Notes under the pieces: generated by a model
Seen by the model: the letters and a program-made list of their open reading frames with translations, nothing else
What the model was told of the DNA's origin: nothing
Databases searched by the model: none
Made by a program: the position numbers and the translations under genes
Shown here: positions 51,001 through 61,146 of the stretch, in pieces
Layout: every line of letters starts with the position of its first letter
Position numbering within the stretch: position 1 is the first letter of the stretch
Source of the DNA: Aurelia coerulea
Lineage: Eukaryota; Cnidaria; Scyphozoa; Semaeostomeae; Ulmaridae
Length of the DNA: 64,000 bases
Reading direction: 5' to 3'
NCBI GenBank assembly: GCA_039566865.1
Contig: CM076949.1
Span: 6,043,501 to 6,107,500 of the forward strand

Positions 51001-54000
51001 ATCCTTTTTGAAAGTACTAAGACTAAGTTCAGGTTATCAAGGTCCTTAGTCGAAGGGTGCTTTTTGTACGCCTTTCCGTAGTCTTCACCAATGATGTTCC
51101 ACCCTGTTATTTGCTTTGGCAAAGTTGTCATGGACCTATTATCTAATTATAAGCTTACAGACAGCAGGGGAGGAGATTCAAACTTTAACGGCCAACTGGG
51201 ACAAAAATGAACTTGATAACGATAAGAACATATTTTTCCTCAAACTGAAACAGCCTCTTATTACAAGGTGCATCATTCAGGAAAAATAGACTTAAGGTTC
51301 TTATTTTTGTAGGTTCTTATATGCGCGGATTTACTGTAGTGATATGAAATGCTTTATACAATTCACTAATGACAACAAAATCATCCAAACTGTAGCTATA
51401 ATGCTTGCCAGTATGTGTCCGGGAGTTAAGTTTTTATCTATCTAAATTGCTAAAATACTACAGGGTGTCCCAAAAAGATTATGCCCTGTTTGTCGGAAGA
51501 TTGCGACAAAACGGCAAAAGATTCTCGCCAAACTTTTGCATGATGGTGCTCTTCAGATGCTCAATTAAAGTTTGCAACCATCCACATAAAAATCCGTTGA
51601 AAATGATGGAGCTATGACCTTCAGGAGACCAAATTTGCCCGATCACTGAAACCAGCAGTCGGCCATTTTGTCTTATTATTTTGCAGCGATAAATAGCTTT
51701 ATGAAACAGCAGCCTCCAATGTCATAGCTTTCGTGAAAATTCCGATAATCCTCGGAGAGTTCCACTATTCCTGACCTCACAGAAATTATTTCTCACCTCA
51801 CGTGAAGATACTTATCACTGCAAAATAGTAAGGCAAAATGGCCGACTGCTGGTTTCAGTTGTCAGGCAATTTGGTCTTCTAAAGGTCATAGCTCCATCAA
51901 TTTTTAACGGATTTTTACGGGGATGGTGGCAAACTTTAATTGAACATCTGAAGAGCACCATCATGCAAAAGTTTGGCGAGAATCTTTTGCCGTTTTGTCG
52001 CAATCTTCAGACAAACAGGGCACCATTTTTTGGGACTCCCTGTATTATACAATTATCGATTTGGATTTGCTTGCCTCGTAAATATGCATACAGCAAGGTA
52101 GGTGACGAAAATAATCGAAGTATAAAATGAATCGACAAACATCCACAGACATGTTAATTCCTTGGAAATTACAATGAGTTCACTTTAAGTCAGGAGTCTC
52201 GAAGAGAGAAATGAAAGATAGCTGCCTCGAAGCTTGATTCGTTGTCTACTTAAAACGTTGCTTGTCATAAAATGATTTCGAACGGATCCAGAGTTGAATG
52301 CGAAAATTGTCAAAAGCTTTACATTCAATTAGCCTTCAAATTCAGGAAAAATTCTCGGCAAACTTTGTGTGCTAATTTAAATACTTGAAATAAACACTAA
52401 AAGTTAGCGGATGCAACAAGTTGTTTGAAAAAGGATACTTGAGAAAATGTCCACACCACCAGGAATACTGAAATGAAAGTACACACACATAAAAGCAACT
52501 TTACATCTAACTATTTCAAAAGGAGAAAGTAAGTTACTTCTTAGTAGAAGCAAAAATAAAATCCACTGATTAACATACAAGGAAAAACTTAGATTCAAGA
52601 CCACCAACTTTTCATAGATTTTAAGGGACTCATGAAGGAATTTTATATCTAATTTCAAAACTCTGTTCACTCTTCAAGAGCTAACGTTCGTGTGACTAGT
52701 AGGTTTTGAAGGATCTATGAATTTTTCATTTCCTGATTCAAATAAGACTAAAATTAAAATTAATTCAAATCAATTTGAAATTAATTCAAATTACAATGAA
52801 ATTTTGTTCAGCTTTTTGAGAAACACGGGTTTCCAGTGAGATCGTAGAAGCTTTTGAATCGCATGATAAATTCAAAAGAAGACTTCCTTTAACACTTGAG
52901 ATTAGCTTTTCCACTGTAGGAAAATGTATAATGCATCGAAATCGATACTTCTCGATCTTACATGGCCAATATGCTGAGCCTATTTGACACCCCCGTCTAA
53001 GTGCCCCGGTACATTCTACCCCGGTGATTTCCTCGTTGAAAAAATTTTAGCAAAATAGGTCCCCGAACAAGAAGTGAATCTCCCCGGTATAAAATGCCTC
53101 ACAATTGAAACCTCGGCTGCAAATTGGCAAGCCCCGGGGAGAATTTTGAGAATATTTATCGTAGAAACAGTGCCCCGCCAATAATTATGCTGTCCTCGAT
53201 GCATAATTGGAGCCCCCCGGTGAAAATTTGACCATATATTTTGGTCACTAGGACCCCGGTGAATATCTGGCCTCTCACCGGGGCACTAAGACGAGGGTGT
53301 TATTTGTAACTGAAGCATCAGCAATATAGTTTTTGATAGCGGTTAAGAACTGATCATTATAAAATTTGGGTAGGGAGAGCTTACTATTTGAAGCGATTGT
53401 TGCGAGAATCAGCATAGTTGACCGCAGAAGGCGTTCCATCTGGGAGGCGTGAAATTTGAGAGGCATCTGCTATGAATGGGTGTTTTGAGAATCTGGAATA
53501 AAAAAGTATGCATTACGGCCAATTATACAATTAACTAAAAAAATCCAATCATTGAGAACAACATAGTAACATTTTAGCACACATAACATTTTCTACAGCA
53601 AAGGTCATATTTTCCTGTCGCAATGCAGAGTTTTACTATGGTTGTTGCCTATTTTAATAAGCAATTTTCGCTTCTTTGTATCAGATGGCCCAAACAAAGT
53701 TACTCTGTTTGCAGGGCTACCGTGGATAAGTTATCAGTTTCATTGCCACTAAACGTTCATGTTAGTACGCTCGACAGGCAAATTAGATTTCTAGACAACG
53801 CCCGACCTTCTAGGATAATTTGATGGAATCGAAAAATCGAAAATTGGAGTCCCAAGCTTTTAAGTTTTCATATCAGCTCAAAATAATCACCAGTAAATCC
53901 TTTTTTGCCATTATAAGGCCTGCCTTAGGAAAAAAGCACCTGGAAGTTGAGGATTTGCGATATTTCACTGGATTTTATAAAATTCCAATCCCTAATGTTT

Positions 54001-57000
54001 GGACCTGTGAATTTTATAATTTCATTATCAGAGTGAATTTTATGGGAACCGTTTTTCACGGATTTCCCTTCTTTCCTTTCGTTACTCTATTTCGAGAAGG
54101 CTGGAAATACTTCTATCTATTTACAGCTAATTTAGGCTTACTATGCATGCCACGTTCAGGCTGGGACACAACACCTCCCTAGTTAAACATCAATTCCGAT
54201 TCCGAAGGACGGCGAAGTGAGTTGCTTGGTCAGGCATCTGCAAGGTCGCCCATCCAGACTTGACCTTCGGAGACCAAGCTTAACTTCAGTAGACTGACGG
54301 AAACTGTATAAGCAGCTCAGCCACTCACCCCACAAACTTAGACATGGATCGGGGATTACGCCAAATAGAGAACCAATTCATTGCATATTCCCTTCGATTT
54401 TCATGAATGTAGATTATGTTTCTGTATCGAATAACAAGGTCAGATTTGGTAAGACAATAGCACGAGTTGCTTTTGATTGACACCGCAATTCAAAGCGATT
54501 ATCAATCGCAGACAATGGAAATTCTCTCAACCAGTAGTTCAAAACAAACAAAGCCGCAAAAGTTTCTCTGAAACCCCGGTAGCTAGCTCGCTCGTTGTGC
54601 ATTCTAGAAACTGTTTTTAAGAGCAAACAAGAGCATTTATCGAAAGAAGAAGGATATATCTACACATTTACCACGGGCATTTTATTTCTTTGGTTCAGAA
54701 GCTGAGCAGTAAGTGTTTTAATTACACCCACAAAAATAAGAGAATTGAATCGCCTCCCAATCGGCTTCTGAGCTAGAGAAATAAAATGCCCGAGATAGAT
54801 GTGCAAATGCATCCTTCTTCTTTTGAAAAAGCTCAGGTCTGCTCTTAAGAACAATTTCTGGAATGCACAACGAGCGCGCTATCTACTTGGGTTTCACAAA
54901 AAACCTTTGCGGCTTTGTTTGTTTTGAATTTATGGTTGAAAGAATTTCCTTTGTCTGTAGTCGCTAATTGCTTTGAACTGAGGTGTCAGTCAAATGCAAC
55001 TGTTGCTATTGTATTACAAAATTTGCCCTTGTTCATGACAGTGGTTACTTACGATAATTGAAACTTGTTCACAAAAAGTGTCAAATTGTTGAGGTTCCTG
55101 ATGGAGATGTCAGTGGACATTTTATCTGTGTATTGAATCATGGCAGCTCCGATCTTGTTTGTTAAAATTTTCACCTGAAAACAAGGATAAAGAATTAGCT
55201 GGAAACACAGTCGTTACCGGAGCACCAATCACATTATGAAAGAAGCAATAGAGAGGAAAAGAAATCCATTTTCCTCACACAAAAAATCAAAGTTTTACTT
55301 CCAAAAATTTGCTAGTTGCAGCATAAGGCTCAAATCTTTAAAAATGTCGGTGTAAAATTCTATTACAGTTTTCTTTGAATCAAATGTTTTGGAAGGAACT
55401 TAGGGTTTTTTGCTGCAAATCTGCGGTGGAAATTTATTGATATCGTGATTAGTTTCAAAATAGCGGCATTTATTAAATTTGAAGGATGACGTCATCAAAT
55501 TTCTAAATCCTAAACCAGAAGAGTTACAGAATTCTGCTTGCCACCGCATTGTAGACCTTCATAAACTATGGTTTTATTGAAGGTTACATCATTTTCCTCT
55601 ATTGGTTTTGGATTTACGATGATTTAAATTTTTATACAACTAAAATAATTAAATTACAGCCATTTTACCTTCTGTAGCTTTTTACATCAGGAAGAGGATA
55701 CATCGGTGAAACACCTGACATATCAGTTGTAAGTTTCAAGAAATGAAAATAACAGAAGCCAGAAATTCATCAGTTTTGAAATTTGCAATCAGTGATGAGG
55801 TTCAGGCATGGATGTGCTCATATCAGGAATGAGGTTCAGATTTGATCAAGCTCACGCTATGACGAGGACATAAGTCTGAAAGGCCTTAGTATGTTAAAAT
55901 ATTCATTAGTATTTTTTGTCGTCCCACCTCTATGCATCAAGCATCTAGTCAAACATTTTACTATGTTTTCAGGGATCAGGTAGAGAGATGCGCCAAAGGC
56001 ACGTCGTGTGGAAAAGTTTGATGTAAAGAACAGAAACTCTGTTAAAAAGAGTAAATTGCACATGTACGATAGAAAGGACTCTGAATTCAAATGCTGTAAT
56101 TAAGAAAACTCAAAAAGCGAAACTCTTAGCAAGGGATATTTTGGAGTATGCGCATACTAACCGGTTATGTGTTGTACAGGAAAATATAAAGCCCGAGGTC
56201 TTAAAAGTACAGACCGAGCTTGCGAGGTCTGTGTAATAAGACCGAGGGTTTAATATTTTCCTGTGCAACTACAAAACCGGTTAGTATGAGTTTTATTACC
56301 TGATAGCTTCTAATTTTGACTTATATCATTTAGTCAAGCGCATTTTGTAACTGTCATGTCGCTTGAGTTTATTGTACATCTCACAGGCCTAAATCAGTTG
56401 CTGTGGTGACAGAAAAACGCGTCATTGTTTCGAATTATACAAGGCTACGTGAAAACCGCGGGAAATGTGCGATTAACCAATGGGATTGGCGGGATTCTTG
56501 TATTGCCTCGTTTTTGAAATGTCAGTCAGCTAATAAAACGTTAAAAAGACTTGCAACTAACCTTCACAACATTGCCATACAAGCAAAATAAGTTGAACAA
56601 TTTGTCGCAATTCATTCTCTCTAAATTCACTCCATAAACCATGGCAACACAGCCTTCACCTCCAGCTGTCGATATGAAAATAAGTGACATAAAAATATCG
56701 CTATCTATTTTTGTCTGATGGAAAGATCAAAGTAAAGAGCTCAATCGTTTCTTTTACCGCAAAGCGCTATGTTGAAAAGAAGAAGAAATCTTTGTTTTTG
56801 ATCGAACTTAATAAAAAAGGAGATCGAAGACAAGTCAAATTGGAAAGAAAAAAGGGCATTTTCTGACATGGAACTTCTGCCCTTACCAATGCTTCAAAGA
56901 CTATTCACATTCTTTTGAACAACGTTGGCACAAATGATTTGAAAAGAATGTGAATAGTACTTAAAGCATTGGTAAGGGAATATAATGATTTGATTAATAT

Positions 57001-58589
57001 AAAGACAATGGCAAAGATTATAATCAGCCACGCTTCACTAATTTCACTTGCACATCGAAATTCATCTTGTTGATAATGATCTGAGTTCTTTCATCCCAAA
57101 AAATAATTAATTCCTTCCTTCATTCATTTACTCGTTAATTCATCCACTCATTCCTCCATTCATTCCTCTATTCATTCCTCCATTCATTCCTCCATTCATT
57201 CATTCATTCATTCATTCATTCATTCATTCATTCCTTCATTCATTCACGTGTCTTAACGGGGTCTTAATCATTTAAAGAATGCATGACCATAGCTATTGAT
57301 CCATAGCTATCTCAGCGAAAGGAAGCAGAGGGTGAAGATAAATGGGTCTTTCGGTACCTGGAGAGAAGCAGTAATTGGAGTGCCACAAGGTTCGGTCTTG
57401 GGGCCTCTGCTGTTTAACATATACCTAAATGATCTCTTCATGTTTGTGAAAGACACACAGATCTGCAACTATGCAGATGATACGACAATCTATGCCAGTG
57501 CTAACAGCATTGAAAGTGTCATCAAAACATTAGAGAGTGATGCCCTTAAAATTACAAAATGGTTTCCAAACAACTGCATGAAGCTGAATGAGGACAAATG
57601 CCACCTAATGGTATTTGGAGACAAGAGTAACAATGTTTCCATAAATATCGGAAGTGTAACGATAAATGAGAGCACAGAAGAAAAGCTGCTGGGTGTGATT
57701 TTTGACAAAAAGCTCAGCTTCAAACAGCAAATAAAATCTCTTTGTAAGAAGGCTGGTCAAAAGCTACATGCTCTTTCAAGAATTTCTCATTTCCTTGATA
57801 CTGAGCAGCTGAAACGAATAATGAAGGCATTTATCTTGTCCCAATTCAACTACTGTCCTCTTGTATGGATGCTCTGTGACAGAGCATTGAACAATAAAAT
57901 TAACCATATTCACGAACGGGCATTGCGAATAACTTAAAAAGATATGAGATCAGATTTTGATACGATGTTACTGAGAGACAATTCGGTCCCACTCCCCATA
58001 AGGAACTTACAATTGCTAATGACTGAAGTCTTTAAGACAAAATTGAGCCTTAATCCCAGCTTCATGAAGGACATTTTCGTTGAAAAACAGGTTTCTTATG
58101 GGTTAAGAGGCTGCCATAACCTATCCTTGCCACAAGCACGCACTACGTGCTATGGCTTAGAGACAATATCGTTTTTTGGGTGTAGATTATGGCAGGTACT
58201 TCCCAATGACCTAAAACAGTCAGATACTCTCTCCCGTTTCAAAAGGAACATCAAAGCCTGGAAGGGAGAGGAATGTAATTGTAGAATATGCAGACCTTCC
58301 GTGGCACAGGTTGGGTTCTTGAACTGATATTAAATTTTCTGCTGTATTTACCGAGAAAAAAACAATTGAAAACATTGTAAATATTAAAAGCATTGTAAAA
58401 ATCTGTAAAATGTATCTGTATTTAATCATTCGGAATTTTATATATTTTTCAATTTTTTCGTACAAATTTTACTTTTTTAGATAGTAGGCTTGAATTAGCT
58501 CTTAGTTATAGCTATTGTATCTATATGTATATATGTCTTGTATGTCTTGTATGTATATATATATATGTAGGCCTACTCTAAATAAATTG

Positions 58590-58686
<97 letters not shown>

Positions 58687-61039
58687 CCCAAGGGCATAAA
58701 AGCTTGGCAACTATTCAAAGAATCCACCGAAATTAATCATAAAAGGGGGTATCAAGGCAAGTGTTGGTAATTAGACGAGGGTAGATTTCTAAACACCGGG
58801 TGGCAGACCCCCATCCTTCAACAAGTCATGCATCCCCCCCTGGGACGAATAAATTGTACTGTATATCGTTTTGAGGAAAACAGGAACTTACCGAGACTCA
58901 AGCTTCTTCCAAATGATGCAAAAGCAGAGGTGCTTCCATTTGAATTTGGCTGGATTCCAAGTAAACTTGAATTTGTGCTCGTTGAGGTGTTTGGTTCAAC
59001 CATAAGCATCCCATTGTCTGAAAGAATTGAGCTCAATGCACCTAGGATATAAATTAGGCTCATGCTAGGTAGACTTGCCCCAAGGCCCGCTTGTCACACC
59101 GAGCAGCGAGGACGAGCGGGACTTGGGAAACCATTGAAAAGGTTGGTGACAACTTTTATGACCTATTTCGTTGAACTGAATAATGGCTTCAAAGACATTT
59201 TAGCTATTTCGCCCATAAGTCTACCACTGGACTTTTCTAAAATCTCCAATATTTTCAGAATTAGACTGTTCTCTTCTTTTTTAAGAATTCAAGAAAAATT
59301 TTCAAAAATTTCAAATCATCACAATTTCTAAATTTTGTTGTCTAAACATGAAATAGTTTTCAAGGAAACCATAGTTTATTAAGTATTTACAATATGGTAT
59401 CAAGCAAAGGTCTATTACTCTTCTGATTTACGATTCGGAAATTTGATGATGTGACGTCCTCAAATGAGTTGAAATATGAAATACGCTGTAATTTGGACAA
59501 TATTCAAGATTTCTGAAAAGTGCAGTTATCTGCAGGACTTCCCAAAAAAATTGTGCCCGTTTGTCTGAAGATTGCGACAACACGGCAAAAGATTCTTGCC
59601 AAACTTTTGCATGATGGTGCTCTTCAGATGTCCAATTAAAGTCTGCTACCATACCTATGAAAATCCGTTGAAAAATGAAGGAGCTATGAGCATGACCTTC
59701 AGGAGACAAAATTTGCCCGATCACTGAAACCGACAGTAGACCATTTTGTCTTACCATTTTGCAGCGATAACTAACTTCATGGATTGAAAATAAAACAGCA
59801 GCGTCCAATGTCATAGCTCTCGTGAAAATTCCGATAATCCTCGGAGAGTTCCAATATTTCTGACCTCACAGAAATTATTTCTTACCTCACGTGAAGCTAC
59901 TAATCACTGCAAAATAGTAAGACAAAATGGCCGACCGCTGGTTTTAGTCATCAGGAAAATTTGGTCTTCTGAAGGTCATAGCTCCATCATTTTTCAACGG
60001 ATTTTTACGGGGATGGTTGCAAACTTTAATTGAATATCTAAAGTGCAACATCATTCAAAAATTTGGCGAGAATATTTTGCCATTTTGTTGCAATCTTCAG
60101 GCAAACGGGGCACAATGTTTTTGGGACACCCTGTATTACAACTCCTGGAAGCAGATAATTTCAACAAAATGAGATTCAAACTCACTCTGGCCAGTTGGAT
60201 ATGCTGATGTTCGGGCTCCAAGGACCTCAATGCTTGATTCGGGTATTGATGATCCTGCAAAAATCATCAACATATCAATTATATGAGAAACGTAAGCTAT
60301 TTGAAAAAAATAATCCATATTTGCTCGTACTACTAAACTAACCATTTGCAGGGAAATATTTCAATACTTTGATTAAAAGGTCTGTTTCACCCAGCATGCC
60401 TTGCAGGTGCCGCCTCTTGGCTGGCCTTTGTTGTCGCCATTTGCATGGGCCATGAAAATTGCCGACAACAAAATACAACCAAGAGACGGCACGTGCAGAA
60501 ACATACCCTTTAATGTCAGGCTTCGCATTTCCTACTGATAGAGTGAGTGAATAGACTATATTGTTTTGTCAGTTTACTTGTTTAAAGGCATGTTACAAAA
60601 TTTCAACATAGAGTTGTCAAATCTAGTTTAGTCCTTTAAAAAATTCCAAGTAAAATAATGAAGGTTTTTCTTCAGGTAGAGTTTCTGTTACGACACTGAC
60701 ATGTTTTTACTTTACTTTCGATTGTTTCCTGTATCATATTACTCGTAAGGTACTTGGGCAATGTCTAAACTTTGGAAAGGCTTAAAAAGCCTTGTTTTGA
60801 CATGTTCACGAGGGCACGGGAAGTGAACATGAGCATTGTTATGGAACCTCTAAGAAACTCGTAAGAAACTCTGAGTACTCAAAATCTGATAATTTTAAGA
60901 AATTCCAGTACTGGCCCAAATTGTTAGTTTCTTATAAAAAAAATATGTGTGGGCGAAATTAAAGTAATTTTGGAAAATTTTAAATCAAGGTAATGCTTAC
61001 GCATTTCGGTTCCATTGGTATCAGGCGGTATGATGAACT
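48030..61039 (-). CDS. HNRNPL: hnRNP L-like RNA-binding protein, 3' part of gene (10 exons)
   Basis: Seen: ten minus-strand exons (listed singly below) join in constant phase. From N to C they give a Ser/Asn/Pro linker, RRM3 (VAMVYGVNLERMNCDKLFNL, GNVVKVKILTNKIGAAMIQY), an SRNNRF-containing linker and RRM4 (IHPPSKVLHYFNAPADCTEE, GKSSSGLLEFS). Human hnRNP L has LMVYGLDQSKMNCDRVFNVF, GNVEKVKFMKSKPGAAMVEM, SESRNNRF, VLHFFNAP and RSSSGLLEW at these places; SSSGLLE separates hnRNP L/LL from PTB. Known for the family: a nuclear CA-repeat-binding regulator of alternative splicing. RRM1 and RRM2 must lie beyond 64000. The 3' end is unresolved: the last exon either reads through to a TGA at 48030 or is spliced earlier (GTACGT at 48181 or GTGAGT at 48088). 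The human-like ending YTLKLCFS was not found. Confidence 0.92.
48182..48313 (-). CDS. HNRNPL: HNRNPL-like exon h10, RRM4 end (3' boundary uncertain)
   Basis: Starts after TATTTCAG; reads (V)PRGLEPTMPGQQGKSSSGL and then LEFSCVPTAVEALILANHFT. SSSGLLEF is RNP1 of RRM4, and ALILANHFTM matches ETLGFLNHYQM. The end given uses the donor G|GTACGT at 48181. The frame stays open to TGA at 48030-48032, and a stronger donor, AAAA|GTGAGT, would end the exon at 48089. Which is used cannot be decided from sequence. Confidence 0.88.
48620..49210. mobile_element. fold-back element, family FB-A, in HNRNPL-like intron
   Basis: Shares ACACTGCAATTCAAAGCGATTAGCGATTGCAGACAAAGG with the family; the arms are inverted around GGCTTCTGAATCAAATAAAC. 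It lies between exons h9 and h10. Confidence 0.75.
49257..49466. mobile_element. 210-bp fold-back MITE with CCGGGTGTCCCAAAATGATG ends
   Basis: Left CCGGGTGTCCCAAAATGATGTATTATCGTTTGATTGCTT; right AAGCAATCGAACAATAATACATCATTTTGGACACCCGG; TA on both sides. Between exons h9 and h10. Confidence 0.9.
49534..49588 (-). CDS. HNRNPL: HNRNPL-like exon h9, RRM4 middle
   Basis: 55 nt, VFAAVHAEIPLKQATFAK plus one base, between TTATCACAG and GTATAC. It corresponds to ICDELGVKRPSSVKVFS of human hnRNP L. Next to the small fold-back MITE 49257-49466. Confidence 0.9.
49770..50097. mobile_element. fold-back element with GGACATGT ends
   Basis: 328 bp; arms of about 120 bp: GATTGAAATCAGCCCCTCCGTTCTGAA at the left, TTCAGAACGGAGTGGCCGATTTCAGTC at the right. 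Intron between exons h8 and h9. Confidence 0.8.
50205..50345 (-). mobile_element. tRNA-derived SINE-like copy
   Basis: Inverted relative to 15955-16135; on the minus strand it carries GACAGGGTTTGATCCCAGGAAGAGCCCCACCACTT, with a B-box-like GGTTTGATCCC. Confidence 0.65.
50620..50693 (-). CDS. HNRNPL: HNRNPL-like exon h8, RRM4 first half
   Basis: 74 nt, (R)IHPPSKVLHYFNAPADCTE and then EQLRE. Human: RIQHPSNVLHFFNAPLEVTEENFFE. This is RRM4 strand 1 and the start of helix 1. Acceptor GCCATAAG is weak; donor GTATGC. Confidence 0.95.
51461..52042. mobile_element. fold-back element, family FB-B, copy 2
   Basis: 582 bp, TA-flanked, CAGGGTGTCCCAAAAAGATT ... ATTTTTTGGGACTCCCTG. Structure as 38424-39016. 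In the intron between exons h7 and h8. Confidence 0.92.
52439..52467 (-). CDS. HNRNPL: HNRNPL-like exon h7, 29-nt micro-exon
   Basis: 29 nt between TTTCATTTCAG and GTATCC, reading (Y)IPGGVDIFS plus one base. It supplies exactly the phase needed between exons h6 (ends TA) and h8 (starts GA) and about the number of residues found in human hnRNP L between SRNNRF and IQHPS. Sequence similarity alone would not reveal it. Confidence 0.8.
52987..53300. mobile_element. MITE with ACACCC(C/T)CGTCT ends and TATTTG duplication
   Basis: Left ACACCCCCGTCTAAGTGCCCCGGT; right ACCGGGGCACTAAGACGAGGGTGT (two mismatches in 24). TATTTG at 52981-52986 and 53301-53306 is an exact duplication. CCCCGG-containing phrases recur about every 30-60 bp inside. 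The right edge is 85 bp from exon h6. Confidence 0.88.
53385..53492 (-). CDS. HNRNPL: HNRNPL-like exon h6, end of RRM3 and linker
   Basis: 108 nt, FSKHPFIADASQISRLPDGT ... NYADSRNNRFK. It matches VSKQPAIMPGQSYGLEDG...DFSESRNNRF of human hnRNP L. Acceptor TATTCCAG, donor GTAAGC. An ACACCC-ended MITE (52987-53300) lies 84 bp downstream in the next intron. Confidence 0.96.
54420..55035. mobile_element. fold-back element, family FB-A, in HNRNPL-like intron
   Basis: Same arms and centre as 35239-35940 (CAATTCAAAGCGATTATCAATCGC, TTACCACGGGCATTTTATTT). It ends about 20 bp before exon h5. Confidence 0.85.
55053..55174 (-). CDS. HNRNPL: HNRNPL-like exon h5, RRM3 second half
   Basis: 122 nt, VKILTNKIGAAMIQYTDKMS ... 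NLNNLTLFVNKFQL. GAAMIQY sits at RNP1 of RRM3 (human GAAMVEM). Acceptor TTTTCAG, donor GTAAGT; the donor phase TC|A gives Ser with the next exon. Confidence 0.96.
55325..55625. mobile_element. diverged FB-C repeat
   Basis: GGTGTAAAATTC...TTTGAATCAAATG... and, inverted, TTTGAAGGATGACGTCATCAAATTTC resemble the FB-C elements at 2095-2695 and 59150-59530. Confidence 0.5.
56151..56540. repeat. dispersed 390-bp repeat with cloverleaf-like 5' end, copy 2
   Basis: Matches 16649-17040 over its whole length. The stem CAGGAAAATATAAAGCCC (56176) pairs with ...TTTAATATTTTCCTG (two changes), while the inner hairpin CAGACCGAGCTTGCGAGGTCTG is unchanged. It ends about 20 bp from the donor of exon h4. Confidence 0.85.
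56562..56665 (-). CDS. HNRNPL: HNRNPL-like exon h4, RRM3 first half
   Basis: 104 nt, (A)GGEGCVAMVYGVNLERMNC and then DKLFNLFCLYGNVVK. MVYGVN is RRM3 strand 1 (RNP2 position) and LFNLFCLYGNV is helix 1. Acceptor ATCGACAG, donor GTTAGT. A dispersed cloverleaf repeat (56151-56540) ends about 20 bp beyond the donor. Confidence 0.96.
56880..56978. repeat. 99-bp hairpin MITE
   Basis: CCCTTACCAATGCTTCAAAG...CATTCTTTT at the left and AAAAGAATGTGAATAGTACT...GGTAAGGG at the right pair over about 37 bp with few mismatches. Intron between h3 and h4. Confidence 0.85.
57110..57246. repeat. (CATT)n / CATTCCTC microsatellite
   Basis: Imperfect runs of ATTC and ATTCCTCC, directly before the truncated LINE. 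Confidence 0.9.
57290..58684 (+). pseudogene. 5'-truncated LINE with reverse-transcriptase fragment and (ATA)n tail
   Basis: One frame from 57296 to 58327 reads SYLSERKQRVKINGSFGTWR, VPQGSVLGPLLFNIYLNDLF and CNYADDTTIYAS (the catalytic YADD box), and ends in a C-x-C-x2-C-x2-C-like tail (ECNCRICRPS). A single in-frame TAA at 57935-57937 interrupts it. The fingers and endonuclease are missing. The tail is (AAT)n from 58589. It resembles jockey/CR1/L2-type elements common in cnidarians. It lies in the HNRNPL-like intron between h3 and h4, in antisense orientation to the gene. Confidence 0.9.
58589..58684. repeat. (AAT)n microsatellite, LINE tail
   Basis: About 31 uninterrupted copies of ATA/AAT. 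The poly-Ile reading frame here is an artefact. Confidence 0.97.
58892..59041 (-). CDS. HNRNPL: HNRNPL-like exon h3, Ser/Asn-rich linker
   Basis: 150 nt between ATCCTAG and GTAAGT, reading (S)ALSSILSDNGMLMVEPNTS and then STNSSLLGIQPNSN. In vertebrate hnRNP L the equivalent linker is Gly/Pro/Tyr-rich; here it is Ser/Asn-rich. Ends CTC G, giving GCT (Ala) with the next exon. Confidence 0.85.
59150..59530. mobile_element. FB-C repeat, truncated
   Basis: Matches 2160-2550 (GAACTGAATAATGGCTTCAA, CAATATGGTATCAAGCAAA, TATGAAATACGCTGTAATTT). Its right part is replaced by the FB-B element 59533-60133. Confidence 0.75.
59533..60133. mobile_element. fold-back element, family FB-B, copy 3
   Basis: 601 bp, left end CAGGACTTCCC (mutated), right end GGGACACCCTG followed by TA; arms as in 38424-39016. 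In the intron between h2 and h3. Confidence 0.9.
60186..60254 (-). CDS. HNRNPL: HNRNPL-like exon h2, linker
   Basis: 69 nt between TTTTTGCAG and GTGAGT, reading (R)SSIPESSIEVLGARTSAYP and then TGQ. It belongs to the low-complexity RRM2-RRM3 linker. Phase fits both neighbours. The fold-back copy 59533-60133 ends 53 bp after the donor. Confidence 0.78.
61001..61039 (-). CDS. HNRNPL: HNRNPL-like exon h1, linker
   Basis: 39 nt between TTTTGCAG and GTAAGC (minus strand), reading FIIPPDTNGTEM with two leading bases and one trailing. No homology by itself; supported by good splice sites and by phase continuity (C|GA) into the next exon. First recognised exon in the window. Confidence 0.72.
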
Positions 61040-61146
61040 CTGCAAAAAAGGTGAAGGAAATACAAAACAAAAAAATAGCAATATTGAGAGGTAGCTAAAA
61101 CTTCTCGCTAATTTAGAAGATATATGCAAATATACGTTTCTCTAAA

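Noticed and set aside
53820..54182. 120-codon plus-strand frame
   Set aside because: It lies antisense in an HNRNPL-like intron, has no recognisable domain and no neighbouring exons in phase.
55671..55720. Possible minus-strand exon reading GVSPMYPLPDVKSYR between good-looking splice sites
   Set aside because: It would come after RRM3 strand 1 in transcript order, and exon 56562-56665 joins exon 55053-55174 directly in phase.
58515..58736. Frame with about 30 consecutive Ile
   Set aside because: Translation of the (AAT)n LINE tail.
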